Assembly: GCF_900188165.1 (NCBI RefSeq)
Contig: NZ_FZOS01000001.1
Location: 248,001 to 312,000 of the forward strand
Length of the DNA stretch: 64,000 bases
Source of the DNA: Edaphosphingomonas laterariae
Lineage (GTDB): Bacteria; Pseudomonadota; Alphaproteobacteria; Sphingomonadales; Sphingomonadaceae
Reading direction: 5' to 3'
The position numbers and the translations under genes were made by a program. The notes below the pieces were generated by a model. It did no database searches. It saw nothing but the letters and a program-made list of their open reading frames with translations, and was not told where the DNA came from. Below are positions 26,743 to 35,611 of this stretch, piece by piece (the first letter of the stretch is position 1; each line of letters starts with the position of its first letter).

Positions 26743-27836
26743 TGGAGCTTGGTCATATATTTGGCGTCGAAGCCGATCAGCTCGTCGATCCGTCCGTCGC
26801 GCACCTTATTGGCCCAATCGGGATCGGCCAGCAGCGCGCGGCCAACGGCGACAAGATCGAACTCACCGGCATCCAGCCGCCGCTCCACCTCGTCCAGTTC
26901 GCCCGGGCCAAAGCTGTCGAACAGCTTGGACTTGGCCGGCACGTCGAGCCCGACCGTGCCGACGGCGATGGTCGCAAGGCCGCTCAGCTTCTTCACCCAG
27001 CCGGCAAAGCTCAGGTCCGATCCCTCGAACTCGCGGCGGCTGAAGCGCGCGCCCGAACAATGCAGCATGTCCACCCCGGCATCCGCCAGCGTGGTGACGA
27101 GTTGCTCCAGCTCGGCCGGCGTATTGGCAAGCCGGATCGACCCGTCGGGTGATTTGTCCTGCGAAATCCGCATCAGGATCGCGAAATCGGGCCCGGTGGC
27201 CGCGCGCATCGCCTTCACCACCTCGGCGGCGAAGCGCGCGCGCTCCTTCAGCGTCGGGCCATTCCAGCCATCGTCACGCTGATTGGTCGCATCCCACAGA
27301 AACTGATCGATCAGATAGCCGTGCGCGCCGTGGATCTCGACCGCGTTGCAGCCCAGCGCCTTGGCGTTGGCGGCGGCCTCCGCATAGGCCGCGATCGTGT
27401 CGGCGATCGCCGCCTCGGTCATCGGTTCGGCCACCGTCTTGCCTGGCCACGGCATGCCCGACGGGCTGTCGATCGGCGCGTCGGGAAGGTTCCGCGTCGT
27501 ATCATCCGGGCGCGCGCCGACATGCCAGAATTGCGGCGCGAAGCAGGCGCCCGTCGGCTTCACGGCATCGACCACCGCCTGCCACCCGGCCAGCGCGTCA
27601 TCGCCGAAGAAATTGGGCACCGCCTTGTCCGGGCGCGATCCGTTGCGGCGGATGCCGACGCCTTCGGACAGGATCAGCCCGACACCGCCCTCGCCCCGCC
27701 GACGATAATAATCCGCGACGTTGGCGCCCGGCACGCCGCCCGGAGAAAATTTCCGGGTCATCGGTGCCATCACGATGCGATTGCGGGTCTTCAGCTTCGG
27801 ATGATCGAACGGCTGGAACAGCGGCGAATCCGACAT
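26739..27836 (-). CDS. NADH:flavin oxidoreductase, Old Yellow Enzyme family
   Basis: 365 residues from MSDSPLFQPFDHPKLKTRNR. OYE motifs: NRIVMAPMTRKF, YYRRRGEGGVGLILSEGV, the His-rich NAVEIHGAHGYLIDQFL, and GVDMLHCSGARFSRREF. C-terminal FMN-phosphate sequences are FDLVAVGRALLADPDW. These FMN enzymes reduce activated C=C bonds. In this setting it may reduce an enone of a steroid-like or cyclic intermediate (inference). One base separates its start from the stop of the flavoprotein gene upstream, so translation is coupled. Confidence 0.93.
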   Translation of the reverse strand: MSDSPLFQPFDHPKLKTRNRIVMAPMTRKFSPGGVPGANVADYYRRRGEGGVGLILSEGVGIRRNGSRPDKAVPNFFGDDALAGWQAVVDAVKPTGACFAPQFWHVGARPDDTTRNLPDAPIDSPSGMPWPGKTVAEPMTEAAIADTIAAYAEAAANAKALGCNAVEIHGAHGYLIDQFLWDATNQRDDGWNGPTLKERARFAAEVVKAMRAATGPDFAILMRISQDKSPDGSIRLANTPAELEQLVTTLADAGVDMLHCSGARFSRREFEGSDLSFAGWVKKLSGLATIAVGTVGLDVPAKSKLFDSFGPGELDEVERRLDAGEFDLVAVGRALLADPDWANKVRDGRIDELIGFDAKYMTKLH

Positions 27837-27837
27837 C

Positions 27838-29322
27838 TTATTCGGCTGCCGCGACAAGGGCATCCGCGCTGGCGGCGGCCTGACGGCCAGCCTGGCGGCC
27901 GAAGAAGGTGCAATCCGCCAGGCTCATGCCCGAGCTATAGCCATGCCCCCAACGCGGAAGGCCGGACGTCGCGCGCCCGGCGGCGAACAGGCCGGACACC
28001 GGCTTGCCAGCGCTATCCAGCACCTCGCCGGTCGGCAGCGTCGAAAGGCCGCCGAGCGTGAAGAAGGAGAAATAGCTGTCGCGGAAATTGAGTTCGAGCG
28101 CCACGAACGGCCCGTCGTCCAGCACCTTCAGCCATTGCGGATGCTTGTGGAAGATCGGGTCACGCCCTTCAGCCGCATAACGGTTGAACGTGTTCACCGT
28201 CGCCGCCAGCGTGCCTTCCGGCATGCCGAGCTCCTGCTCCACCTCTTCCCAGGTTTCGCCCACCGCCGCGATCTCGATACGGGCCAGATCGATCGGCCGT
28301 TCGAAAATGGCGTTATCCGCCAGCAGGTAGATACGATCGCCGGGCTGGTCGATCATCGTCCGGCTGACGCGGCCGTGATAGCAATCTTCGTTGATGAAGC
28401 GCTGGCCGCGCTGGTTCACCATGATGCCCTTCACCAGCGACGGCGGCATGATCCACGGGCAGGTGGTGAAGAACTGGTCCATGTGGATGGCATCGCCGCC
28501 CACGCCCATGCCCATCAGGATGCCCGAGCCATTGTCATTCTCGCCGATCGGGTCGGACAGGCGCAGAGCCTCCGGCGCGTAACGGCGGATCATGTCCTGG
28601 TTCATGCAGAAACCGCCGGTGCACAGCACCACGCCCCGCGTCGCGCGAACGAACAGCGGCTTGTTGTCGATCTTGACGACCAGCCCCGTCACCGCGCCCG
28701 AACGATCCACCACCAGCGAGAGCACGCGCGCATCGCAACGCACGTCCACACCCAGCTCGCGCGCCTTCGCCTCAAGGATATCGACCAGCTTGCGGCCGCC
28801 ACCCCAGCCCATGTGCTGGATAACGTGGCCGCGCGGCGCCGGCTTGGCCTGCTCGCTGAACGGCCAGGCTTCCTCGCTGCCCGACCAGATCAGCGTGTCG
28901 TCCGTCTCCGGCTCGATGATCTTTCCGGGAACGAACGTGCCCTTATAGGGAACGCCCTGATCCTTCAGCCACTGGAAGTGATTGAGGCTTTCGCGCGCAT
29001 AGAGGCCAACCTTCGCGGCATCGGCATCGGGGCCGCCAGCCGCCAGCAGATAGGCTTCCAGCGCCTCGACGCTATCGTCGAAGCCGGCGGCCTGCTGCAC
29101 ATCGGTGCCGCCACCGACATAGATTTCACCACCCGACAGCGCGGACGCGCCGCCGCTGCCCGAACCCATTTCGAAGATCGTCGTGCGTGCGCCGGCGGCT
29201 GCGGCCTCGATCGCGGCACTCGCGCCCGATGCCCCGAATCCCACCACCGCCACGTCGGTTTCCAGATCCCAATGGGACACGTCCTCATGGGCGAAGGGAC
29301 GCGCGGTGGTGAATTCGGTCAT
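27838..29322 (-). CDS. FAD-dependent oxidoreductase (KstD / fumarate-reductase flavoprotein-like)
   Basis: 494 residues. The Rossmann start is DVAVVGFGASGASAAIEAAA (about 23-42) with E51 ending the second strand. SGGEIYVGGGTDVQQAAGF is typical of the FAD_binding_2 family, and the closing motif is GKPVSGLFAAGRATSGL then GHGYSSGMSLADCTFFGR. It resembles 3-ketosteroid dehydrogenases and flavocytochrome-type fumarate reductases. The Tyr-Gly spacing near the C-terminus does not exactly match the KstD pattern I recall, so ring dehydrogenation is plausible but unproven. GAGAGGATCGAATACCC precedes the ATG. Confidence 0.85.
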   Translation of the reverse strand: MTEFTTARPFAHEDVSHWDLETDVAVVGFGASGASAAIEAAAAGARTTIFEMGSGSGGASALSGGEIYVGGGTDVQQAAGFDDSVEALEAYLLAAGGPDADAAKVGLYARESLNHFQWLKDQGVPYKGTFVPGKIIEPETDDTLIWSGSEEAWPFSEQAKPAPRGHVIQHMGWGGGRKLVDILEAKARELGVDVRCDARVLSLVVDRSGAVTGLVVKIDNKPLFVRATRGVVLCTGGFCMNQDMIRRYAPEALRLSDPIGENDNGSGILMGMGVGGDAIHMDQFFTTCPWIMPPSLVKGIMVNQRGQRFINEDCYHGRVSRTMIDQPGDRIYLLADNAIFERPIDLARIEIAAVGETWEEVEQELGMPEGTLAATVNTFNRYAAEGRDPIFHKHPQWLKVLDDGPFVALELNFRDSYFSFFTLGGLSTLPTGEVLDSAGKPVSGLFAAGRATSGLPRWGHGYSSGMSLADCTFFGRQAGRQAAASADALVAAAE

Positions 29323-29388
29323 GGGTATTCGATCCTCTCAAGCCCGCGCCTTTTGGCGCCGGGCACAGTCGTTCAGCGGGCGGGCGGC

Positions 29389-30423
29389 TCAGGCGGCGTC
29401 GCGGGCCTTGATCATGTCGAGCGCGACGTCGACGATCATGTCCTCCTGCCCGCCGACCATCTTGCGACGGCCGAGTTCGACGAGGATCGCGCGGGTATCG
29501 AGGCCGTAATCCGCCGCCGCCTTTTCGGCATGGCGAAGGAAGGACGAATAGACACCGGCATAGCCAAGGGCGAGCGTCTCGCGGTCGACGCGGACCGGGC
29601 GGTCCTGCAGCGGACGGACGAGATCTTCGGCCGCATCCATCAGCTTCATCACGTCGCAGCCATGGTTCCAGCCCTTGCGGTCAACGGCGGCGATGAACAC
29701 TTCCAGCGGCGCATTGCCCGCGCCGGCGCCCATGCCGGCAAGGCTGGCGTCGATGCGGATCGCGCCTTCCTGCGCGGCGACGATCGAATTGGCGACGCCG
29801 AGCGAGAGGTTGTGGTGCGCGTGGATGCCGCGCTGCGTTTCCGGCTTCAGCACCTTTTCATAGGCGCGCAGACGATCGCGCACGCCATCCATGTCGAGCG
29901 CGCCGCCGCTGTCGGTGACGTAGACGCACTGCGCGCCATAGCTTTCCATCAGCACGGCCTGCTGGGCGAGCCGATCGGGATCGATCATGTGGCTCATCAT
30001 CAGGAAGCCCGACACATCCATGCCGAGATCGCGGGCGATGCCGATATGCTGCTTCGACACGTCGGCTTCGGTGCAGTGCGTCGCCACGCGGACCGAACGC
30101 ACGCCGAGATCATAAGCGCGCTTCAGTTCCTCGACCGTGCCGACACCCGGCAGGATCAGCGTGGTCAGCACCGATTTGGTCAGCACGTCGGCCACGGCTT
30201 CCAGCCATTCCCAGTCGGTATGCGCGCCGAAACCATAGTTGAAGCTCGCGCCCGAAAGCCCGTCGCCATGCGCGACCTCGATCGCGTCGACACCGGCTTC
30301 GTCGAGCGCCTTGGCGATCGCACGGACATGATCGAGGCCATACATGTGGCGGATCGCGTGCATGCCGTCGCGCAGCGTCACGTCCTGGATGTAGAGCTTG
30401 GTGGTGGTGGGATCGAAAGTCAT
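29389..30423 (-). CDS. 4-hydroxy-2-oxovalerate aldolase
   Basis: 344 residues from [20 protein letters not shown]. The HMG-like domain motif [13 protein letters not shown] is at the start, the metal-binding [13 protein letters not shown] follows, and the DmpG-type communication domain is C-terminal. It cleaves 4-hydroxy-2-oxoacids to pyruvate and an aldehyde, which is channelled to the acetaldehyde dehydrogenase encoded upstream. Orthologues are named MhpE, DmpG, BphI, TesG or HsaF by pathway, so no symbol is given. GGGAAGACAGACG precedes the ATG. Confidence 0.95.
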   Translation of the reverse strand: MTFDPTTTKLYIQDVTLRDGMHAIRHMYGLDHVRAIAKALDEAGVDAIEVAHGDGLSGASFNYGFGAHTDWEWLEAVADVLTKSVLTTLILPGVGTVEELKRAYDLGVRSVRVATHCTEADVSKQHIGIARDLGMDVSGFLMMSHMIDPDRLAQQAVLMESYGAQCVYVTDSGGALDMDGVRDRLRAYEKVLKPETQRGIHAHHNLSLGVANSIVAAQEGAIRIDASLAGMGAGAGNAPLEVFIAAVDRKGWNHGCDVMKLMDAAEDLVRPLQDRPVRVDRETLALGYAGVYSSFLRHAEKAAADYGLDTRAILVELGRRKMVGGQEDMIVDVALDMIKARDAA

Positions 30424-30455
30424 CGTCTGTCTTCCCGACAAATACATTCTTCAGT

Positions 30456-30537
30456 CGTCATCCCAGCGAAGGCTGGGATCTCAGGCGATTTTCCGGCGCG
30501 CCTGCCGCACGAGATCCCAGCTTTCGCTGGGATGACG
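30456..30537. repeat. palindromic intergenic repeat (REP-like pair)
   Basis: Two 27-base arms (30456-30482 and 30511-30537) are inverted copies differing at one base. Each arm contains its own hairpin, ATCCCAGC-GAAG-GCTGGGAT on the left. The arms enclose 28 bases. The element fills the spacer between the acetaldehyde dehydrogenase and aldolase genes. I recall GTCATCCCAGC/GCTGGGAT units as dispersed repeats in alphaproteobacteria. In the transcript it forms a long stem that may end or stabilise the message. Confidence 0.75.
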
Positions 30538-30544
30538 CACTGGC

Positions 30545-31489
30545 TTACGCAGCCGCCGCGCGCTGGTCGATCAGCTTGCGCGCCATCAGCTCGCCGGTCG
30601 CCTTGGCGGCGGCGGTCATGATGTCGAGATTGCCCGAATAGCTCGGCAGATAGTCGCCCGCGCCTTCAACCTCGAGGAAGATCGAGGTCTTGATGCCGGT
30701 GAACTCGCCACGGCCGGGAATTTTCAGCTTGTTGTTGTCGCCGTAACGCTCGAACTGCACTTCCTGCTTCAGGCGATAACCCGGCACATAAGCCTGCACC
30801 TTGGCCACCATCGCCTTCACCGAAGCACGGATCGCTTCCTCGTCAGCGCCCTCCGACAGCGTGAACACCGTGTCACGCATGATCATCGGCGGTTCGGCCG
30901 GGTTGAGGATGATGATCGCCTTGCCCTTCTCGGCGCCGCCCACCTTCTCGATCGCGCTCGCGGTCGTGCGGGTGAACTCGTCGATATTGGCGCGGGTGCC
31001 GGGGCCCGCCGAACGCGACGAAACCGACGCGACGATCTCGGCATAATGCACCTTGGCGACCTGGCTAACCGCCGCGACCATCGGGATCGTGGCCTGGCCG
31101 CCGCAGGTGACCATGTTCACATTGCCCTGGTCGAGATGCTCTTCCATGTTGACCGGCGGGATCGTGAACGGGCCAATCGCGGCCGGCGTCAGATCCACCA
31201 CCAGCTTGCCGTCGGCGCGCAGCGCGGCGTCATGCACCTTGTGGGCATAGGCCGAAGTCGCGTCGAACACGATGCCGATCTCGGGATACACGTCCATCGC
31301 CTTCAGGCCGTCCAGGCCCTCATGCGTGGTCGCAACGCCGCGTTCGCGCGCCATCGCCAGACCTTCGGACTTCTCGTCGATGCCGACGACCGCCACCAGC
31401 TCCATATTCTGCGGATACTTGATCATCTTGATCATCAGGTCGGTGCCGATGTTGCCCGAACCGATGATCGCCGCTTTGACCTTGCCCAC
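30545..31489 (-). CDS. acetaldehyde dehydrogenase (acylating)
   Basis: 314 residues with a GTG start ([19 protein letters not shown]). The NAD loop is GSGNIGTDL and the catalytic Cys is in [14 protein letters not shown]. It oxidises acetaldehyde or propanal to the acyl-CoA in complex with the aldolase. Names in other systems are MhpF, DmpF, BphJ, TesF or HsaG. GGAGTTAAAGAC gives a ribosome-binding site that begins right at the hydratase stop. Confidence 0.95.
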   Translation of the reverse strand: MGKVKAAIIGSGNIGTDLMIKMIKYPQNMELVAVVGIDEKSEGLAMARERGVATTHEGLDGLKAMDVYPEIGIVFDATSAYAHKVHDAALRADGKLVVDLTPAAIGPFTIPPVNMEEHLDQGNVNMVTCGGQATIPMVAAVSQVAKVHYAEIVASVSSRSAGPGTRANIDEFTRTTASAIEKVGGAEKGKAIIILNPAEPPMIMRDTVFTLSEGADEEAIRASVKAMVAKVQAYVPGYRLKQEVQFERYGDNNKLKIPGRGEFTGIKTSIFLEVEGAGDYLPSYSGNLDIMTAAAKATGELMARKLIDQRAAAA

Positions 31490-31501
31490 GTCTTTAACTC
31501 C

Positions 31502-32278
31502 TTACACGAACCGGGCGGTGCAACGACCGATCCCATGCAGTTCCATTTCGAAAACGTCGCCGGCCACCGCCGGTGCCAGCGGCACCAGGCTGCCCGACAG
31601 GATCACGTCGCCCGCATTCAGCGTCACACCATGCGCGCCCAGCGTATTCGCCAGCCAGGCCACCGCCTGCAACGGCGATCCCTGCACGGCCGAACCATAG
31701 CCTTCCGACAGCGGCTCGCCATTCTTGGTGACGGTGACATGCAGCGCCGGCAGGTCGAAATCACGGGGATCGACCCGCGCGTCGCCCAGCACGAACACGC
31801 CGCAGGACGCATTGTCGGCCACCGTATCGACAATGCCGATCTTCCAGTCATGGATACGGCTGTCGACGATCTCGAAACAGGGCGCGATGCTCTCGGTCGC
31901 AGCCAGCACGTCCTCGGCCGTGATGCCCGGCCCGTTCAGGTCGGACTTCAGGATGAAGGCGATCTCGGCCTCGGCGCGCGGCTGGATCAGCCCGTTCGCG
32001 GCGATGTCAATATCGCCTTCGATCCACATCCGGTCGGTCAGGAAACCGAAGTCCGGCTGGTGCACGCCCAGCATGTCCTGCACGGCCTTGCTGGTTACGC
32101 CAATCTTCTTGCCGACCACCTTCTCGCCATCGGCCTGCCGGCGGGCGAGCGCATCGAGCGAGATCGCATAGGCATCGTCGATGGTAAGCGAGGCATCGCG
32201 CGCCATCAGCGGCGTCACGGTCCGCCGCTCGCGCAGCGCCTCGTAAAGTTCCTGTCCGTACTGCTCAGCCTTGCTCAA
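31502..32278 (-). CDS. 2-hydroxypenta-2,4-dienoate hydratase (2-keto-4-pentenoate hydratase)
   Basis: 258 residues, apparently from a TTG (MSKAEQYGQELYEALRERRT). Family motifs: ISLDALARRQADGEKVVGKKIGVT, HQPDFGFLTDRM, EAEIAFILKSDL and GVFVLGDARVDP. It hydrates 2-hydroxydienoates from meta-cleavage to 4-hydroxy-2-oxo acids, the substrate of the adjacent aldolase. The start lies after GAGGATC, and no ATG fits the family length, so TTG is likely. Twelve bases separate it from the dehydrogenase. Confidence 0.93.
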   Translation of the reverse strand: MSKAEQYGQELYEALRERRTVTPLMARDASLTIDDAYAISLDALARRQADGEKVVGKKIGVTSKAVQDMLGVHQPDFGFLTDRMWIEGDIDIAANGLIQPRAEAEIAFILKSDLNGPGITAEDVLAATESIAPCFEIVDSRIHDWKIGIVDTVADNASCGVFVLGDARVDPRDFDLPALHVTVTKNGEPLSEGYGSAVQGSPLQAVAWLANTLGAHGVTLNAGDVILSGSLVPLAPAVAGDVFEMELHGIGRCTARFV

Positions 32279-32359
32279 GATCCTCGACCCTCTTCAACCG
32301 GGACAAGCACGGCCGAACCTTGCGAGTCCGGCCGTGCCTGCAATGATTATGCGCCGTTC

Positions 32360-33568
32360 TTACAGGAAGAAGAAGGACGGCCCTTCACCCAACAGCCCGT
32401 TCGTCAGATCCGGCCCCATATTGTTGGGATCGTTGGCAACGTGGGCGCGCGCGGCGTTGAGGTCGAGCCAGGGCTGGACGATCGGGCTCGAATTATACAC
32501 CGCCCGGCCGCCGAGCAGCGGCATCAGATCGTCGATCAGATCGGCGCAGCGCCGCACCACGCTCGACGACTGGTAGCGATAGAGCGTGCGCTTCTCCATC
32601 GGGATCGGCTCGCCGCTCTCGGCAATCGCGATCAGGTCGTCGAAGTTCCGACGCAGCACCAGCTCCATTTCGTCGAGCTGCGCATAAGCCTTGGCGATGG
32701 CGTTCAGCAGCACCGGATCGCTCTTGGAAGCCTTGCCGGTGTTGGTCGACACGCGATCCTTGGTGATCTGGACCGCCGCGTTGATGCCCGCACGCGTGCC
32801 GCCGAGCGCCGCCGACGACACCAGCCGCAGGAACACCTGCGCCCAGGGCAGGCGGTAAAGCGGCGCGTCATTTTCCTTCTGGCCCGGGTTCGTGCACATG
32901 AAGCCGTCCGACGCCTTGTGCGTGCGATAATCGGGCACGAAGGCGCGATCGACCACGATATCGTGGCTGCCGGTGCCCTGCAGGCCGAACACATCCCAGG
33001 TGCGTTCGATCACATAATCGGTACGCGGGACGAGGAAGGTGCGCATGTCCGGCGCGCCACCCGGCTCGGCCGGCGGAATCAGCGCGCCCAGCAGCACCCA
33101 CTGGCAATGCTCGCTGCCGGACGAAAAGCCCCAGCGACCCGAAAGATAGAAGCCGCCTTCGGTCCGTTCGACCTTGCCGACCGGCTGGTAGGAAGACGAA
33201 ACGAGGATGCTGTCATCCTCACCCCACACGTCCACCTGCGCCTGATCGTGGAACAGGGCCAGTTCATACGGGTGGCCGCCGACCACGCCATAAACCCAGC
33301 CCGTCGACATGCAGCCTTCGGCCAGCAACTTCTGCACCTCGAAAAACACGTTGGGGTGCATTTCATAACCGCCCCAGCGCTTGGGCTGGAGGATGCGGAA
33401 GAAGCCCGCTTCCTGCATTTCGGCGATCGTTTCGTCGGGAACCTTCCAATCGGCCGTCGCCTGCTTCGCCCGCGCCTTAAGGGCAGGAATCATAGCGCGG
33501 GCACGGTCGATCAGCTCCTGCGGCGTCGGAATCACATCGGAGCCTTTCGAATTCAAAGCGGTTGCCAT
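32360..33568 (-). CDS. flavin-dependent monooxygenase, HsaA-like (acyl-CoA dehydrogenase fold)
   Basis: 402 residues. The sequence GFFRILQPKRWGGYEMHPNV, GCMSTGWVYGVVGGHPYELA and WGEDDSILVSSSYQPVG parallels the oxygenase HsaA/TesA2 of 3-hydroxy-secosteroid degradation and the p-hydroxyphenylacetate hydroxylase group. The C-terminal acyl-CoA dehydrogenase type-2 domain starts near 240. Such enzymes hydroxylate a phenol with reduced FMN from a partner reductase, which is not in this window. GGAGAGTTGA precedes the ATG. It is first in the meta-pathway unit and close to a divergent spacer. Confidence 0.9.
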   Translation of the reverse strand: MATALNSKGSDVIPTPQELIDRARAMIPALKARAKQATADWKVPDETIAEMQEAGFFRILQPKRWGGYEMHPNVFFEVQKLLAEGCMSTGWVYGVVGGHPYELALFHDQAQVDVWGEDDSILVSSSYQPVGKVERTEGGFYLSGRWGFSSGSEHCQWVLLGALIPPAEPGGAPDMRTFLVPRTDYVIERTWDVFGLQGTGSHDIVVDRAFVPDYRTHKASDGFMCTNPGQKENDAPLYRLPWAQVFLRLVSSAALGGTRAGINAAVQITKDRVSTNTGKASKSDPVLLNAIAKAYAQLDEMELVLRRNFDDLIAIAESGEPIPMEKRTLYRYQSSSVVRRCADLIDDLMPLLGGRAVYNSSPIVQPWLDLNAARAHVANDPNNMGPDLTNGLLGEGPSFFFL

Positions 33569-33640
33569 TCAACTCTCCACCAGCCACCTGCCTTCGGGCA
33601 GCGACGCCATCCGCCTGCAGGTTTCAGCTTATTCGTAGCG

Positions 33641-33670
33641 AAACTAGCATCCGCCTACGCAAGTCGTCAA
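33641..33670 (-). promoter_or_regulatory. candidate promoter of the HsaA-like unit
   Basis: TTGACG (33670-33665) and TAGTTT (33646-33641) are spaced by 18 bases, giving a leader of about 65 bases to the ATG at 33568. Confidence 0.4.
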
Positions 33671-33854
33671 CAAGCCCGGCATTTGATTCGCTCCGTCGCG
33701 AAAAGCCATGTCTTCCATGCCGCCCTCCGGCAATCATGGCTGACGATTCGCGCGAGTCCGGCCATCGCAAACCATCATGATAGCCCGCAGATTTGGTGGC
33801 GCCGATAGCCGGCAATTCATCGCGCGTCGCCCATGCCGATCGGGCCATGAATCC

Positions 33855-33890
33855 ATATGCGCAAATATTCCGACTTTACGTTACGCATAT
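33855..33890. promoter_or_regulatory. inverted repeat upstream of the SDR, candidate operator
   Basis: ATATGCG (33855-33861) and CGCATAT (33884-33890) are exact inverted copies 22 bases apart, about 50-85 bases before the SDR start. The spacing suggests a protein-binding pair rather than an RNA hairpin. Confidence 0.35.
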
Positions 33891-33939
33891 CCTATGTTGT
33901 CTGGCGCGCCGAAACGACAGTCACAATCGGAGATCAGGC

Positions 33940-34791
33940 ATGGCTGACAAGGTAGCGGTGGTCACGGGCGCGAGTCGCGGGGCCGGCGCCGGCATCGCCC
34001 GCGCATTGGGCGCGGCAGGATATAAGGTCTATGTCACCGGCCGCACCACGGCCGAAGGCACGGCGGAATTTCCGGGCACGATCCACAGCGTCGCCAAGGA
34101 AATCCAGGACGCCGGCGGCGAAGCCGTCGCGGTCGCCGTGGACCACGCCAAGGACGAACAGGTCGAAGCGCTGTTCAAGCAGATCGAGGCCGAAGAAGGC
34201 CGGCTCGACATCCTCGTCAACAATGTCGCGCACATCCACCCCGAACTGATCACGCCGGGCGGCTATTGGGAACGCCCGCTGGGTCTTGTCGACATCCTCA
34301 ATGTCGGCCTGCGTTCGCAATATGTCGCCAGCTTCTATGCCACGCCGCTGATGATGAAGACCGGCGGCGCGCTGATCGCCTTCACCTCGTCCTTCGGCAG
34401 CGTCTGCTACATGCACGGCCCCGCTTATGGCGCGCAGAAGGCCGGCGTCGACAAGTTCGCCGCCGATATGGGCGTGGACCTCAAGGATCATGACGTCGCC
34501 GCCGTCTCGGTGTGGATGGGCCCGCTCGTCACCGAACGCACCCGCCGCGCCGCCGACGAACGGCCGGACCAGTACACCGAATTCCTGAAGATCGGCGAAA
34601 GCCCCGAATTCACCGGCAAGGTGATCGCCGGCATCCATCAGGATCCCAAGCGCATGGAGCTTTCGGGCCAGACGGTGATCGGCGCCGAACAGGCGCAGGT
34701 CTATGGCATTCAGGACAACGGCAAGACGCCGCCTTCCTATCGCGAGATGCTGGGCGAACCGCGCATTCCGCATCCCGCCATCGTCCGCTGA
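33940..34791 (+). CDS. short-chain dehydrogenase/reductase, DHRS1-like
   Basis: 283 residues from MADKVAVVTGASRGAGAGIA. The loop is VTGASRGAGAGIA, NNVAHIHPE replaces the usual NNAG region, and the active site is SSFGSVCYMHGPAYGAQKAG (Tyr and Lys present). The insertion RTTAEGTAEFPGTIHSVAKE after the second strand is typical of the DHRS1-like group. Its substrate is unknown; position at the edge of the catabolic island suggests a link. CGGAGATCAGGC fixes the start at 33940; an open frame extends 49 codons upstream without support. A terminator follows. Confidence 0.9.
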   Translation: MADKVAVVTGASRGAGAGIARALGAAGYKVYVTGRTTAEGTAEFPGTIHSVAKEIQDAGGEAVAVAVDHAKDEQVEALFKQIEAEEGRLDILVNNVAHIHPELITPGGYWERPLGLVDILNVGLRSQYVASFYATPLMMKTGGALIAFTSSFGSVCYMHGPAYGAQKAGVDKFAADMGVDLKDHDVAAVSVWMGPLVTERTRRAADERPDQYTEFLKIGESPEFTGKVIAGIHQDPKRMELSGQTVIGAEQAQVYGIQDNGKTPPSYREMLGEPRIPHPAIVR

Positions 34792-34811
34792 TCGCCAGCG
34801 CGACAACAAAG

Positions 34812-34845
34812 GAAAGGCCCGGCATCGTCCGGGCCTTTTCCGTTT
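34812..34845 (+). terminator. terminator after the SDR
   Basis: AAAGGCCCGG and CCGGGCCTTTT (about 34813-34839) form a stem around CATCGT, followed by CCGTTT. It closes the SDR unit before mtgA. Confidence 0.8.
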
Positions 34846-34870
34846 GATCGGAAGCGGCTAAGCGGCGGCG

Positions 34871-35596
34871 ATGGCGCGGACGAAACGGGCAAAGAAGCGG
34901 ACATCGACGGGGCGATCCTGGCCACGGCGCATCTGGCGCTGGACGTGGCGGGGCGCCGTCGCCTTCGTCGGCGTCTCTTTATTATGGGTGCTGATCTACA
35001 AGTTCGTGCCGCCGCCCGTCACCTTCACCATGCTCGGCAACGCGATCGACGGGCGCGGGATCGACAAGGACTGGATGAGCCTCCGTCGCATGGATCCCGA
35101 CATGGCCCGCGCCGCGATCGGCGGCGAGGACTGGAATTTCTGTTCCCACCACGGCTTCGATTTCAAGGCCATCCAGCAGGCGATGAAGGACAATGCCGAT
35201 GGCGGCCGCATCCGCGGCGGCTCCACGATCAGCCAGCAGACGGCCAAGAATGCCTTTCTGTGGCAGGGTGGCGGCTATTTCCGCAAAGGGCTGGAAGCCT
35301 GGTTCACCGTCCTGATCGAAGCGATCTGGGGCAAGAAGCGGATCATGGAAGTCTATCTCAACATCGCCGAAACCGGCATCGGCACCTATGGCGCCAATGC
35401 GGGGGCGCAGCGTTATTTCCGCCATGATGCGTCGCGACTGACGTCGACGGAAGCGGCGCGCATCGCCGCCGTCCTGCCGCTGCCGAAGAAGCGTGAGGCG
35501 ATTTCGCCCACCGGCTTCACCCGCCGGCATGGCAACAAGATCGCCGGCCGTATCGGCGTCGTCCAGCGCGGCGGCCTCGATAGCTGCCTGCGCTGA
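34871..35596 (+). CDS. mtgA: monofunctional biosynthetic peptidoglycan transglycosylase
   Basis: 241 residues: basic N-terminus, one membrane anchor at about 27-45 (AVAFVGVSLLWVLIY), then the GT51 domain. Motifs are AAIGGEDWNFCSHHGFD (catalytic Glu), RGGSTISQQTAKNAFLW, KKRIMEVYLNIAETG and GIGTYGANAGAQRYF. It polymerises lipid II into glycan strands at the inner membrane. Length matches the family. The mRNA signal before the ATG is weak. It converges on the outer-membrane protein gene 15 bases away. Confidence 0.96.
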   Translation: MARTKRAKKRTSTGRSWPRRIWRWTWRGAVAFVGVSLLWVLIYKFVPPPVTFTMLGNAIDGRGIDKDWMSLRRMDPDMARAAIGGEDWNFCSHHGFDFKAIQQAMKDNADGGRIRGGSTISQQTAKNAFLWQGGGYFRKGLEAWFTVLIEAIWGKKRIMEVYLNIAETGIGTYGANAGAQRYFRHDASRLTSTEAARIAAVLPLPKKREAISPTGFTRRHGNKIAGRIGVVQRGGLDSCLR

Positions 35597-35611
35597 CGCC
35601 GGCCGGCGGCT

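Larger units (their letters stand above)
33569..33939. other. divergent intergenic region, 371 bases, no gene
   Basis: This spacer separates the HsaA-like gene (minus) from an SDR (plus). It is less GC-rich than the flanking genes near 33620-33660 and 33845-33900. I see a candidate minus-strand promoter (33641-33670) and an inverted repeat near the SDR start (33855-33890). No convincing coding frame or RNA gene was found. Confidence 0.6.

Noticed and set aside
27943-33808. Two long plus-strand open frames (27943-30621 and 31046-33808) opposite the catabolic genes
   Set aside because: They mirror real minus-strand genes with strong motifs and have Arg/His-rich, motif-free translations.
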